Part shown: positions 1 through 7,274 of the stretch, in pieces
Layout: each line of letters begins with the position of its first letter
How positions within the stretch are numbered: position 1 is the stretch's first letter
From: Vibrio neptunius
GTDB lineage: Bacteria; Pseudomonadota; Gammaproteobacteria; Enterobacterales; Vibrionaceae
Direction: 5' to 3'
DNA: 64,000 bases
Assembly: GCF_000967495.1 (NCBI RefSeq)
Contig: NZ_JXXU01000035.1
Location: forward strand, 1-64,000
Notes under the pieces: model-generated
What the model was told of the DNA's origin: nothing
What the model saw: the letters and a program-made list of their open reading frames with translations, nothing else
The model's database searches: none
Translations under genes and position numbers: made by a program

Positions 1-642
1 TACTGGCGATTACTGGTGTGTGTCCCGTATCCGCTGCCGACATAACCCTGAGATGATTTGGTGAGTTTTACTGACGATTTACTGGTGTGTGTCCCATATC
101 AAATCTCTGGCGTGTGGCTGATAAAGAGAACCATCTGTAAAAGAGCGGTAATACACTGATGTAAAAAGGTTTGTCTTATTCAAAACCTGTTAGGGACAGC
201 GGCTATTAAAAGCCATGTGTGTGTAGAGGAGGGTAAGACGTCAATTTGGAACTCATTAGGGCGCAGCAAACTCAACGTTGCTATAACGACGCCGGATATA
301 TGTCGCAAGACCGTCGACCATCAATGTAAATCACCGCAAAGGGGACCTATGAATTAGCTCAAAGAAAAGATTGACATTAATTTCAATCGGACCTTGCGAT
401 CCGCGAGGTGACCATATATGTCCTGAATTTGATCATATCCGTATCAAATCTCTGATAAGATTTGAACGCATGCAATGATAGCGACTGTATTGGTTTTTCC
501 TGCTGAGACAAGTTTTGTGTCAGTGGCCTTGAATACGGGGTTACATTGCAGTCAATAGAACCAATATAACTAAGAGTGCATTACGTAAAAGCAAAAGACG
601 GCAAGTATTTCGACTAATAAACGTTATGTAACAGGACAGAAT
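1..642. other. Non-coding, repeat-bearing left flank
   Basis: No convincing gene is visible in this stretch. It carries two near-identical copies of a TACTGGTGTGTGTCCC word (about 10-26 and 80-95), and a related GGTGTGTGTCCTGAATTTG word recurs at about 1250-1268 on the far side of the cupin gene. A TATCAAATCTCTG word is seen near 97-110 and again near 441-453. These short dispersed words resemble the low-complexity intergenic repeats of vibrio accessory regions. I could not assign them to a named family or find an attC-like structure. The promoter of the cupin gene should lie in the last 100 bases. Confidence 0.5.
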
Positions 643-1117
643 ATGACGAAAGTGAAAGACACTACGAGTTTAAAGGGTGATACCTTTAATCCGTTTCCAG
701 AGCCATTCAAGTCCCTTCTTGGTCATTCTGAGTGCAAGGGGCTAGGTGATTTATTCGGCTTATCTCAGTTTGGAGTTAATCTCGAAATACTTGAACCTAA
801 TGCTCAATCAGCTCTAAGGCATTGGCATACGAAATCCGACGAGTTTCTCTATGTGCTTGATGGTGAGCTTTGCTTAATAACGGACGAAGGTGAGCAAGTC
901 ATGAAACAGGGAATGTGCGTTGGTTTTCCGGCAGGCGTTGAAAATGGACATCATTTAATAAATCGTAGTGATAGCCAAGCGAAGTTCATTGTTATTGGCA
1001 GTCGAGTTGCAGATGATAAAGCGCACTACCCGGATGATGATTTCAAGTGGGTAGTTAAAAATTCAGGCGAGTGGGTGGCTTCCAAAAAGGATGGGACACC
1101 TTACTAGTTACATAACG
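622..1117. repeat. Perfect 11-bp inverted repeat flanking the cupin gene
   Basis: CGTTATGTAAC at 622-632 lies just upstream of the cupin start, and its exact reverse complement GTTACATAACG at 1107-1117 begins on the last base of the stop codon. The two arms bracket the single gene almost exactly. This could be a remnant of a cassette-like mobile unit or of its ends. The copies lack the full bipartite structure of an integron attC site, so the cassette idea is inference. Confidence 0.5.
643..1107 (+). CDS. Cupin-domain protein
   Basis: This 154-residue single-domain cupin has the first metal-binding motif near residues 60-75 (HWHTKSDEFLYVLDGE, the H-x-H-x3-4-E pattern). The second appears as PAGVENGHHLINRSD near residues 96-110. 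Small cupins of this kind bind a divalent metal and act as dioxygenases, isomerases or ligand sensors, and the substrate cannot be read from the sequence. The start is supported by an AGGACA-like ribosome site about six bases upstream. The gene is isolated: low-coding sequence lies on both sides and a perfect inverted repeat brackets it, so acquisition as a single-gene unit is possible. The family call is firm and the function is open. Confidence 0.8.
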   Translation: MTKVKDTTSLKGDTFNPFPEPFKSLLGHSECKGLGDLFGLSQFGVNLEILEPNAQSALRHWHTKSDEFLYVLDGELCLITDEGEQVMKQGMCVGFPAGVENGHHLINRSDSQAKFIVIGSRVADDKAHYPDDDFKWVVKNSGEWVASKKDGTPY

Positions 1118-1312
1118 GCATACAAAGCTACAAGGTACTTTTTCGTGTTTTGGTGCCTGTCCTAATGGTGCCTGTCCTAATTAGATTTTAATTAGATTCC
1201 TAATTAGAGTCCGTGGCGGGCTGGGTGATATTTGAATAGGAAATCTTTTGGTGTGTGTCCTGAATTTGTGCTCTGAATTTGTGAATTTGAATTGCGCATT
1301 TCTTCACTTACA

Positions 1313-1337
1313 AAAAAGCCGCGTAATGCGGCTTTTT
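1313..1337. terminator. Bidirectional rho-independent terminator
   Basis: GCCGC-GTAAT-GCGGC is flanked by A-run and T-run, so it can terminate in either direction. It most probably ends the minus-strand monooxygenase-like gene that stops at 1357. Confidence 0.75.
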
Positions 1338-1356
1338 GCTCCCGATAACGATACGT

Positions 1357-1647
1357 TTAGGCTATATGCGTCATGCGGTTGATGGTGAACGTCTCTACCG
1401 CGCCGTCAACGGCGGCGATGTAGTCGGCGATATGAGCGCTGGCGAGATGCTTGTTCAAGGTGGCTTCAGAAGACCAATTTTCATGGAAAACGAAATGCGT
1501 TGGGTTGTCGTTGTCTTGATGCAGATCGTAGTTGATGCAGCCATCTTCAGCGCGGGTTTTGTCAATCAGCTTGATCAGTTCAGCTTTCACCCATTCAATT
1601 TGGCCTTCTTTGGCAATGATATTGGCAATAATGGTTAACTTGCTCAT
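1357..1647 (-). CDS. Antibiotic-biosynthesis-monooxygenase (ABM) family protein, quinol monooxygenase-like
   Basis: This 96-residue protein has the ABM dimeric ferredoxin-like fold signature: an N-terminal strand (LTIIANIIAKEGQIEWVKAE), a central C-I-NYDLHQD segment and HFVFHENWSSEATLNKHLASAH. It matches the YgiN-type quinol monooxygenase group in length and motif. YgiN acts on small quinols in the cytoplasm, but the substrate here is unknown. It lies 29 bases downstream of a nitroreductase on the same strand and is probably co-transcribed with it. Together they suggest a small quinone/nitro-aromatic detoxification unit. That link is inference from neighbourhood; the family call is solid. Confidence 0.85.
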   Translation of the reverse strand: MSKLTIIANIIAKEGQIEWVKAELIKLIDKTRAEDGCINYDLHQDNDNPTHFVFHENWSSEATLNKHLASAHIADYIAAVDGAVETFTINRMTHIA

Positions 1648-1676
1648 GTGCTTACCTCTTGGTTGCTTTTGGTGCT

Positions 1677-2336
1677 TTACAGTGTGGTGATGACGTCTTC
1701 TAGAGGTAGACGCGCTTTTGGTAAGCCGTGGTTATAATCCTCACCGTCTTTGTGATACCCCAGTGCTAGCGCAAAGTCACATACAAAGCCGTCTAGCTCT
1801 TGTTTGAACTCTTCACCGATCAGCTCTGGATCGACCCCTTCCATTGGGGTTGAAGCAATGCCCATGCGCGCTAATGTGTGTAGCGTGTTTCCCAGTGCGA
1901 TATAGGTTTGAGCTTTTGTCCAATTGCCGTTGAAACCGGTTTCATCTGTGTTGAGTTCCGCAAAGCCGAACGCGCCATTTAGCATGTCGTTGTATCGCTC
2001 TGCAGGCAGGTGGCCTGAAGTTACTTCTGCATCGACCACTTTTTTGTAGTTGTCTTTGGTAAAGCGAGGGTTGTGAGCAAACAAAATCGTATGAGACGCT
2101 TCTTTGGCATGCGGCTGGTTGAACTGGTGCATGTTGGCAAACGTGTTGTGGAAACGTTGTTTTGCTTCGTCACTCTCAAGAACGATAAACTTCCATGGTT
2201 GTGAGTTGATAGAAGAAGCAGATAAACGAATCGCTTCTTTAATGACTTCCATATCTTCAGCAGAGATGCGCTTACTTGCGTCGTATTTTTTTGCTGTGTA
2301 ACGAGTGTTGAGATCTTTGATGATTGGGTGAGTCAT
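1677..2336 (-). CDS. Oxygen-insensitive NAD(P)H nitroreductase (NfsB-like)
   Basis: This 219-residue FMN-dependent nitroreductase has the N-terminal LNTRYTAKKYDASKRIS motif followed by RLSASSINSQPWKFIVLES, the conserved FMN-contacting Ser-Xn-Gln-Pro-Trp segment near residues 39-52. The C-terminal GYHKDGEDYNHGLPKARLPLEDV tail is typical of NfsB and the Vibrio FRase I group. It reduces nitroaromatics and quinones using NAD(P)H in the cytosol. An AGGAGCCAAC ribosome site directly precedes the ATG. It leads a two-gene unit with the downstream ABM protein. Which natural substrate it serves, and whether it supplies FMNH2 to other enzymes, cannot be told. Confidence 0.9.
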   Translation of the reverse strand: MTHPIIKDLNTRYTAKKYDASKRISAEDMEVIKEAIRLSASSINSQPWKFIVLESDEAKQRFHNTFANMHQFNQPHAKEASHTILFAHNPRFTKDNYKKVVDAEVTSGHLPAERYNDMLNGAFGFAELNTDETGFNGNWTKAQTYIALGNTLHTLARMGIASTPMEGVDPELIGEEFKQELDGFVCDFALALGYHKDGEDYNHGLPKARLPLEDVITTL

Positions 2337-2571
2337 GTTGGCTCCTAGTTGAATTTAGATAATTGCATTAGGTCTCACGAACCGTTCGGACGATGTTGAA
2401 CCCTTATTTCAAGTAAACGAACAAGCTCAAAAACTCGAAGACTTCGATATGAACAATGTCGATGGGCGTAGATTAACGACATTAAAGAAGGGGAAAAATA
2501 GCGAAAACTTCCAATCATTATGGAAATAACTGTCCATAATTAAACGAAGTGCTCGAAAGAGGTGGAGCAAG

Positions 2572-3132
2572 ATGTGCGGACGCTTGAATGTAACGGATGA
2601 TCCACTGGTAAGAGTGGTTTCCCAACTGGTGGGGATCGACTTCTTTCCTCAGATAAACCTTGACTTGAAACCGACTGAAAATGTCTCTGTGGTGGCGTTT
2701 GAGGCACAGGCGTATTGCCAGAAAGATATCAAGTGGGGAACTCGGCCTGAATGGACTAAGCGATTGATTATTAACGCTCAGGCAGAAACAGTGGCCAGTA
2801 AGCCTACATTTCGTAACGGATTTATCCGCAGTCGTGTCATTGTGCCTTGTAACGGTTGGTATGAATGGTGTGAAAGTGGAGGTAAAAAGAACAAGTTCTT
2901 GTTTACTAACCCAGATGGCATGCCTTTGTATATGGCCGGAATTCTTGCGGATGATGGCAATTTGGTCATCCTGACTACAAGCCCGAACACACAATGCTCA
3001 CCATACCATCATCGTATGCCATTTCTTGTCCCTGATATTGGTGTTGAGCAGTGGATAACGGCAACGCCGCAACAGGCACAAAGTTACCTTGAGTTAGCTT
3101 GGAGCGATGAACTTTTAATTACTGCCGCTTAG
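2572..3132 (+). CDS. SRAP domain protein (YedK/HMCES abasic-site DNA-protein crosslinker)
   Basis: This 186-residue SRAP protein has the invariant Cys2 exposed after methionine removal (MCGRLNV). It also has the NAQAE motif at 68-72, catalytic Glu98 in NGWYEW, and H146 in HHRMP, matching the E105/H160 pair of E. coli YedK. Family members form a thiazolidine crosslink between Cys2 and an abasic site in single-stranded DNA, protecting replication forks. It is a standalone gene with its own start signal. Its stop codon overlaps the end of a decayed reading frame on the opposite strand. All key residues are intact. Confidence 0.93.
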   Translation: MCGRLNVTDDPLVRVVSQLVGIDFFPQINLDLKPTENVSVVAFEAQAYCQKDIKWGTRPEWTKRLIINAQAETVASKPTFRNGFIRSRVIVPCNGWYEWCESGGKKNKFLFTNPDGMPLYMAGILADDGNLVILTTSPNTQCSPYHHRMPFLVPDIGVEQWITATPQQAQSYLELAWSDELLITAA

Positions 3133-3253
3133 TGCGTCAATAACTCGCGGCCAATGGTATCGACCAATTCAAGCCTTTGCGTTTTGCATTGTGGGCCATA
3201 TCCACCACAGACTGCGTTTCTCCCGACTTACTTAGCAGGGAGAGCGATCTTTG
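3129..3253 (-). pseudogene. Remnant resembling a SIS-domain C-terminus (decayed)
   Basis: Reading the minus strand gives a fragment with LLSKSGETQSVVDMAHNAKRKG. A one-base frame change then continues it as LELVDTIGRELLTH and a stop at 3129-3131. SKSGET followed by a helix ending in AK-x-G is the pattern of sugar-phosphate-binding SIS domains, as in RpiR/MurR regulators. No start or N-terminal part is present because the pilin gene lies immediately upstream. I read it as the surviving 3' end of a lost gene, and the SIS assignment is tentative. Confidence 0.4.
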
Positions 3254-3255
3254 AT

Positions 3256-3813
3256 TTAACAGTTGGTGTTTTCAACCCGTACGGTACAGACACAGCCTTC
3301 AGCTGGGCAGGTGCCTGATGACCGTCCTCCGAAGGAATCATAGATCACGTAGCATCCCTGCGGCAGAGTGGTTATGTTGCTACTGTTTAGCTCCGTGGCC
3401 GAAAAAGAGTGTTCAAAGCCAATCACTGTGTGTCGATTGCCGATCGCCGTTGTGAGATCATCGGTTGTACTGAGTGTCATAAAATCGAGCATGGTCAATG
3501 CATCTCCCGATTCCCCCTCACTTTCTGGGCATAGCGCCCCCCAATCGACTTCAACAGTTCCGATACCGAAATCCAAGATATAGTCCTGCTGATTCCCTGG
3601 GTTAGAGGTGCTTGGCGTTAGCCCTTTAACATAAGCTTTGGCACTGACCTGATTAACAACACCTTCCATCGCGTTGGCAATACCTTCTATGGTGGCGGTA
3701 CGAGCCGATGTTTGAATATTGATAAATCTCGGTGCCGCTACGACGGCCACAATACCAAGGATTACTACAACACTAATCAATTCGATTAGTGTAAAACCTG
3801 CTTTTTTCTTCAA
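3256..3813 (-). CDS. Type IV pilin-like prepilin (MSHA-type pseudopilin)
   Basis: This 185-residue protein starts with a class III signal peptide: MKKKAG ends at the prepilin peptidase site (G6/F7), followed by FTLIELISVVVILGIVAVVAAPRF with Glu at mature position 5. The globular C-terminus has several cysteines (ALCPES, GCYVIYD, TCPAEGCVCTVRVENTNC) that can form the disulfide-bounded D-region. Pilins of this type are inserted in the inner membrane and assembled into pili or pseudopili. No pilus assembly genes lie nearby, so it must use machinery elsewhere. An MSHA-family minor or alternative major pilin is the best guess. Confidence 0.85.
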   Translation of the reverse strand: MKKKAGFTLIELISVVVILGIVAVVAAPRFINIQTSARTATIEGIANAMEGVVNQVSAKAYVKGLTPSTSNPGNQQDYILDFGIGTVEVDWGALCPESEGESGDALTMLDFMTLSTTDDLTTAIGNRHTVIGFEHSFSATELNSSNITTLPQGCYVIYDSFGGRSSGTCPAEGCVCTVRVENTNC

Positions 3814-4135
3814 ACTTCAATACGCCTATTATCTATGCACGTGTTGGCTTTAATGGAGTGATAGAGAGATTCAATAGGGGCAATTATGCATATAAAACAG
3901 ATAACTACAACTAGGTTGATATTTCTAATACATAGATGTTGGTAATGTGTTTAGGTAACAAACAACTTGAATTTTGGTCGGTTGCTTGGCTGTTTTTGGT
4001 CGTTCGTCGATAAAATGACTCGGTGGTTAATCGTCAATGTGGTTATTCTATATTTAGTTAATAATAATCAATTGCATTAACCGGATGTTATCATTATCCT
4101 AACAAGCTGATTTTGTTTCTATAAATATCACTGCT
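3814..4135. other. Divergent intergenic region, pilin / ferric reductase
   Basis: This AT-rich region holds the divergent promoters of the pilin and of the FhuF-like gene. The only structure seen is an AT-rich pair of Fur-like half-sites near the right end, listed separately. Confidence 0.5.
4060..4099 (+). promoter_or_regulatory. Possible Fur-binding region
   Basis: AATAATAATCAATTGCATT and TTATCATTATCC lie 40-75 bases upstream of the ferric-siderophore reductase start. They share NATWAT-type half-sites with the Fur consensus, but neither matches more than about 10-11 of 19 positions by eye. Iron control is expected for this gene family, so the site is plausible but weak. Confidence 0.3.
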
Positions 4136-4867
4136 ATGAGCTCAGACGCCTTCTTCGACCATCTCTTTGAATACTCTCAACAGGTAACGCCTTATCTTGC
4201 TGGTGAGATTTCACCGATACCTGAAGATGCGTCCCAGCAGGATATTATCCATGTCGATCATCCTTGCAGTGACAATATCCAAGCACTGTATGAGCGCCTT
4301 AAAGCCGCTCATCCGGAAGCCGGTTCTGCCTATTGGCTGACTCGAACTTGGGATCTGCTTTGCTGGCAACCCGTCTATGTCTCTTTCATTTCGATTTATG
4401 CCTTGCACGGTTTGCCTGATCTCACTCGTATTGGTCAGAAAGTGCAGTCGGAATTTGTGACAGGTTTTCAATTCGAGTCGGCAGAGCATGTGCATGGAAC
4501 CGAGGCGGAGTTGGTGGCAAAAGCAGGGGTTCAACTGCAGGCTTTATTTGCTTACTTTCGCGACGAAATGAGCCAGTGGACGCGGATTCGTCCGGGTTTT
4601 ACTAACCATCTATTCGCTGATGGTGTGCTTGGCTGTCTTGTGAAGCTGAGCCAATTTGCCCCTCACATTCCGAATGATTATCTACTTGAACAAGCTTCGC
4701 TTTGGTTGGATGTGTGCGGCTTGCCAGCTAAATTGGCGAAAACTCTGGCGGTGGATGAGCAAAGTGGAGCGCTGAAACTGGTGCGTACTAGCTGCTGCTT
4801 AGTGTATAAATGCCATGGGCGCAATCTCTGCGAGGATTGTCCGCGGCATCCGGATAATAAAGCCTAG
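4136..4867 (+). CDS. FhuF-like siderophore ferric-iron reductase
   Basis: This 243-residue protein has the FhuF-type C-terminal iron-sulfur motif C-C-x10-C-x2-C (TSCCLVYKCHGRNLCEDCP). The preceding body has the family features GSAYWLTRTWDLLCWQPVY and FADGVLGCLV. FhuF/IutB-type proteins use a [2Fe-2S] cluster to reduce Fe(III) bound to hydroxamate or similar siderophores in the cytoplasm, releasing iron. A siderophore receptor or transporter is not adjacent. Weak Fur-like elements precede it, and a strong hairpin terminator follows. The symbol is left blank because assignment to a named locus such as iutB needs comparison. Confidence 0.85.
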   Translation: MSSDAFFDHLFEYSQQVTPYLAGEISPIPEDASQQDIIHVDHPCSDNIQALYERLKAAHPEAGSAYWLTRTWDLLCWQPVYVSFISIYALHGLPDLTRIGQKVQSEFVTGFQFESAEHVHGTEAELVAKAGVQLQALFAYFRDEMSQWTRIRPGFTNHLFADGVLGCLVKLSQFAPHIPNDYLLEQASLWLDVCGLPAKLAKTLAVDEQSGALKLVRTSCCLVYKCHGRNLCEDCPRHPDNKA

Positions 4868-4901
4868 TGGCGCGTGTCTATGCGAGGTTGAAGTGAATTA
4901 A

Positions 4902-4926
4902 GGCCGCTCATTGAGCGGCCTTTTTA
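4902..4926. terminator. Terminator between convergent genes
   Basis: GGCCGCTCA-T-TGAGCGGCC is followed by TTTTT on the plus strand. It ends the FhuF-like gene and separates it from the copper operon coming from the right. Confidence 0.85.
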
Positions 4927-4930
4927 TGAT

Positions 4931-5383
4931 TTAGTGATGATGTTTATGATTCATCCCACTCATGACTTTCTTGATAGGCGCTGAGACGGTTTGCTCCTCC
5001 CCATTGGCGAAGGTCAGTTTTACATCTATGTTTTCACCTTCGACTAGCGGCTTTTTCAGATCAAACAGCATAATGTGTAGGCTGCCTGGTTTTAGCTCTA
5101 CCATGCTATTGGCTGGCACGGTAATTTGTTCTACCTGACGCATTTTCATCACATCACCATCTTTGATAACGTCATGCAACTCAACTTTACCTGCCGCCTC
5201 TGTACTCGCAGAGACGATAACACGGTCTGTTGCGCTGTGGTTCATGATTTCAGTGAACACGGCGCTGGTGGCGGCGCTCGGTGGCGTCGCACGCGCGTAG
5301 GTGTGAGATAGCATGATGTCGGAAGCCGCGTGAGCAAGTGGGCTCAGCGCAATAGAGGCTAACATGAGGGCTTTTAACTTCAT
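4931..5383 (-). CDS. Periplasmic copper chaperone PCu(A)C
   Basis: This 150-residue exported protein has a signal peptide (MKLKALMLASIALSPLAHA). Its copper motif H-x10-M-x21-H-x-M is complete, with H70, M81, H103 and M105. The C-terminus is Met/His rich (MSGMNHKHHH), which may add metal affinity. PCu(A)C delivers Cu(I) to the CuA or CuB site of cytochrome oxidases, often with SCO proteins. The start overlaps the stop of the upstream SCO gene by one base, so translation is probably coupled. Together with the third gene it forms a copper-insertion operon. Confidence 0.92.
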   Translation of the reverse strand: MKLKALMLASIALSPLAHAASDIMLSHTYARATPPSAATSAVFTEIMNHSATDRVIVSASTEAAGKVELHDVIKDGDVMKMRQVEQITVPANSMVELKPGSLHIMLFDLKKPLVEGENIDVKLTFANGEEQTVSAPIKKVMSGMNHKHHH

Positions 5384-5982
5384 TAAGATTTTCCTTGTGA
5401 CGTAAGTGTTTTCATCGCTTCGACCAGAGGAGCAGGTGTCAGCGTATGCGGCACTTTAGTAATTAATGTGCCATCTGGTTTTAGGAAATAAAAATAGGAG
5501 CTGTGGTCAAGGGTATACTTTAGCTCCGAGTTTTCTAATTTGGTTTTACGAAAAATAACGCCGTATTTATGTGCCAGAGGCGTGGTGATATCGAGTGGCG
5601 CCGATAAACCTTCAATCATTGAATGGAAGTATTGAGCATATTTGTACGAATCTGCTGCGGCATCACGCTCTGGATCAAGTGAAACAAATATAGGTCTGAA
5701 GTGGGATTTCACCTCGTCATCCACCTGATTAAGTGCGCCGGCTAGCATAGCCAATGAGGTTGGACAGACATCAGGGCATCGTGTAAACCCGAAGTATACG
5801 ATACGCACACGAGGGTCTTGCTGATCGAAGATTTTGACGGCCTTGTCATCTTTGCCAAAAAGGACGACTTCTTTGCTGGCTGTCACGGGGGTGTCGGCCG
5901 TTGGCTTTGAATCCAAATACGCTTTAACACCAAAACCGAGCGCAAAGGCAGCGACTAATATTAAAGACCAATTTTTACTCAT
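5383..5982 (-). CDS. SCO1/SenC family copper chaperone
   Basis: This 199-residue protein is anchored by an N-terminal membrane segment (residues 5-20). A thioredoxin-like domain follows with the copper motif C69-P-D-V-C73 (FGFTRCPDVCPTSL) and the partner histidine at 160 (LDHSSYFYF). SCO proteins bind copper in the periplasm and help assemble the CuA centre of cytochrome c oxidase, or act as thiol-disulfide reductants. It is in an operon with PCu(A)C downstream. Its ATG overlaps the stop of the upstream gene (ATGA-type junction at 5979-5982). All metal ligands are present. Confidence 0.93.
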   Translation of the reverse strand: MSKNWSLILVAAFALGFGVKAYLDSKPTADTPVTASKEVVLFGKDDKAVKIFDQQDPRVRIVYFGFTRCPDVCPTSLAMLAGALNQVDDEVKSHFRPIFVSLDPERDAAADSYKYAQYFHSMIEGLSAPLDITTPLAHKYGVIFRKTKLENSELKYTLDHSSYFYFLKPDGTLITKVPHTLTPAPLVEAMKTLTSQGKS

Positions 5983-6407
5983 TGTTCCATCCTAATCGAG
6001 GTACTCACACTGTGTTGGCCATCAGTGATTTCACCAATCCAGGTCATAGCGTCCGTTGTACATACTGGCAGAATGACTTGGCCGGTAAACTGACCAGTTG
6101 AGTTCTTATTGAGTTTAAATACAGCGGTACCCATTTCCATCTCGTAGCCTTGCAAAGTCAGTAACAGGCTGTCTTGTTGAGTGGTGGGCCAATCAACGAC
6201 GATTTCAGTGGGTACCAAAGGGTGACTGATGTCGCGGTCTACTTTTATACGAACATCGTTGTTTTCACAAGCTTGAGTAGTGAGTAAGCAATATTCTGAC
6301 AAAGGTTTGACTTGGGAACGGTTTTTAAACCACTGATAAATGTCACCGGCAAAGAAGCCTGCACTGAGTGTTACGACAACTAAGAACAGCTTTAACAGTG
6401 AAGACAC
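5979..6407 (-). CDS. Membrane-anchored protein of the copper-chaperone operon
   Basis: This is an unrecognised protein of about 142 residues with an N-terminal hydrophobic segment (LLKLFLVVVTLSAGFFAGDIYQWF) and a periplasmic beta-rich domain with three cysteines (YCLLTTQACEN and LPVCTTDA). I chose the GTG at 6407 because AAGGAAAGAGAG lies just upstream of it; a TTG/ATG 42 bases further up has no ribosome site. It overlaps the SCO gene by four bases, so it is the first gene of the operon. Its position suggests a role in copper delivery or oxidase assembly, but no metal motif is evident. Confidence 0.75.
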   Translation of the reverse strand: MSSLLKLFLVVVTLSAGFFAGDIYQWFKNRSQVKPLSEYCLLTTQACENNDVRIKVDRDISHPLVPTEIVVDWPTTQQDSLLLTLQGYEMEMGTAVFKLNKNSTGQFTGQVILPVCTTDAMTWIGEITDGQHSVSTSIRMEQ

Positions 6408-6505
6408 GGTGTTCTCTCTTTCCTTATAAAGCTGCAATCCTAGCATCAAGTAACGCGAAATACCTTAGCCAACCAATAAATCTGTGGTTGGAATCAATTT
6501 ACTCA

Positions 6506-7045
6506 TCAATGGGTGTTTTGGCGGTGAATACCGTAGATGGCGTGATCCAGAATTCGATCTCCAATTTTTTCCTCATTGGTGATAATCCCTTCCAGTGTCA
6601 TGCCTACTCGTTCAGCCACTCGCCGGCTAGGGAGGTTATCTTGGGCGGCGGATAACTGGACCTTCTCCATTTGGTATTCATTGAATGCGATATCAATCAG
6701 TTTGTTCACAACCCGTGTCACTATGCCTTTGCCTTGCTGATGTTGCGATAGCCAGTAGCCAACCTCGACGGTTTTTGTATCGTAATCTATGGTGTTAAAG
6801 CTGCAGTTTCCGACGATATTACCTTTGTAGATGATTGCGCAGGTCATGGACTTTCCGTCTGCATATTCATGTAAAACACGTTGCACGAACAGACGAAAGT
6901 CTTGTTCGGATTGACAGAAGGGGGGCCAAGCCAACCATTGCGATAAGTACTCAGTTTGACTGGACACCAATTCGCTGTATTGAGCAGCGAATGACTCTTG
7001 AACAAGAGCGAGTTCGAGTTCAGAGTCGATAGAGATTGTGAACAT
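6506..7045 (-). CDS. GNAT acetyltransferase (RimJ/RimL-like)
   Basis: The protein has about 179 residues. GNAT features are VGNCSFNTIDYDTKTVEVGYWLSQHQQGKGIVTRVV, with the Q/R-x-x-G-x-G/A acetyl-CoA loop as QQGKGI, then LSAAQDNLPSRRVAERVGMTLEG. The pattern of A-x-DN-x-x-S-x-x-VAE-x-x-G-M-x-x-E-G is typical of the RimJ/RimL group, which acetylates N-termini of ribosomal proteins or small substrates. I placed the start at the ATG at 7045, preceded by TTTAGGTCCCTT, rather than at a TTG 15 bases upstream. The substrate is unknown. It is a single-gene unit. Confidence 0.88.
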   Translation of the reverse strand: MFTISIDSELELALVQESFAAQYSELVSSQTEYLSQWLAWPPFCQSEQDFRLFVQRVLHEYADGKSMTCAIIYKGNIVGNCSFNTIDYDTKTVEVGYWLSQHQQGKGIVTRVVNKLIDIAFNEYQMEKVQLSAAQDNLPSRRVAERVGMTLEGIITNEEKIGDRILDHAIYGIHRQNTH

Positions 7046-7274
7046 AAGGGACCTAAACAAGTTGAATATGAATAGATAACGTAACAGAGTAAGACTTAGA
7101 TCACCATAACCTCTTGTTGCAAAAATATTTTCTATGTAGCACGAAATTCACCCAAGACGTTATACCAATCACAATTATATAAATAGTCCTAAATAACTTG
7201 TGGTCTTTATGAAATAAAATCGTTTAGCCTTGTTGGCCTAAAATAAGAAAAATGAGTCAGTTAGGTTAATACGA

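Noticed and set aside
1..642. Possible integron cassettes (attC sites) in the left flank
   Set aside because: The repeated words lack the paired core sites and the near-palindromic fold of attC; no integrase or cassette array is visible.
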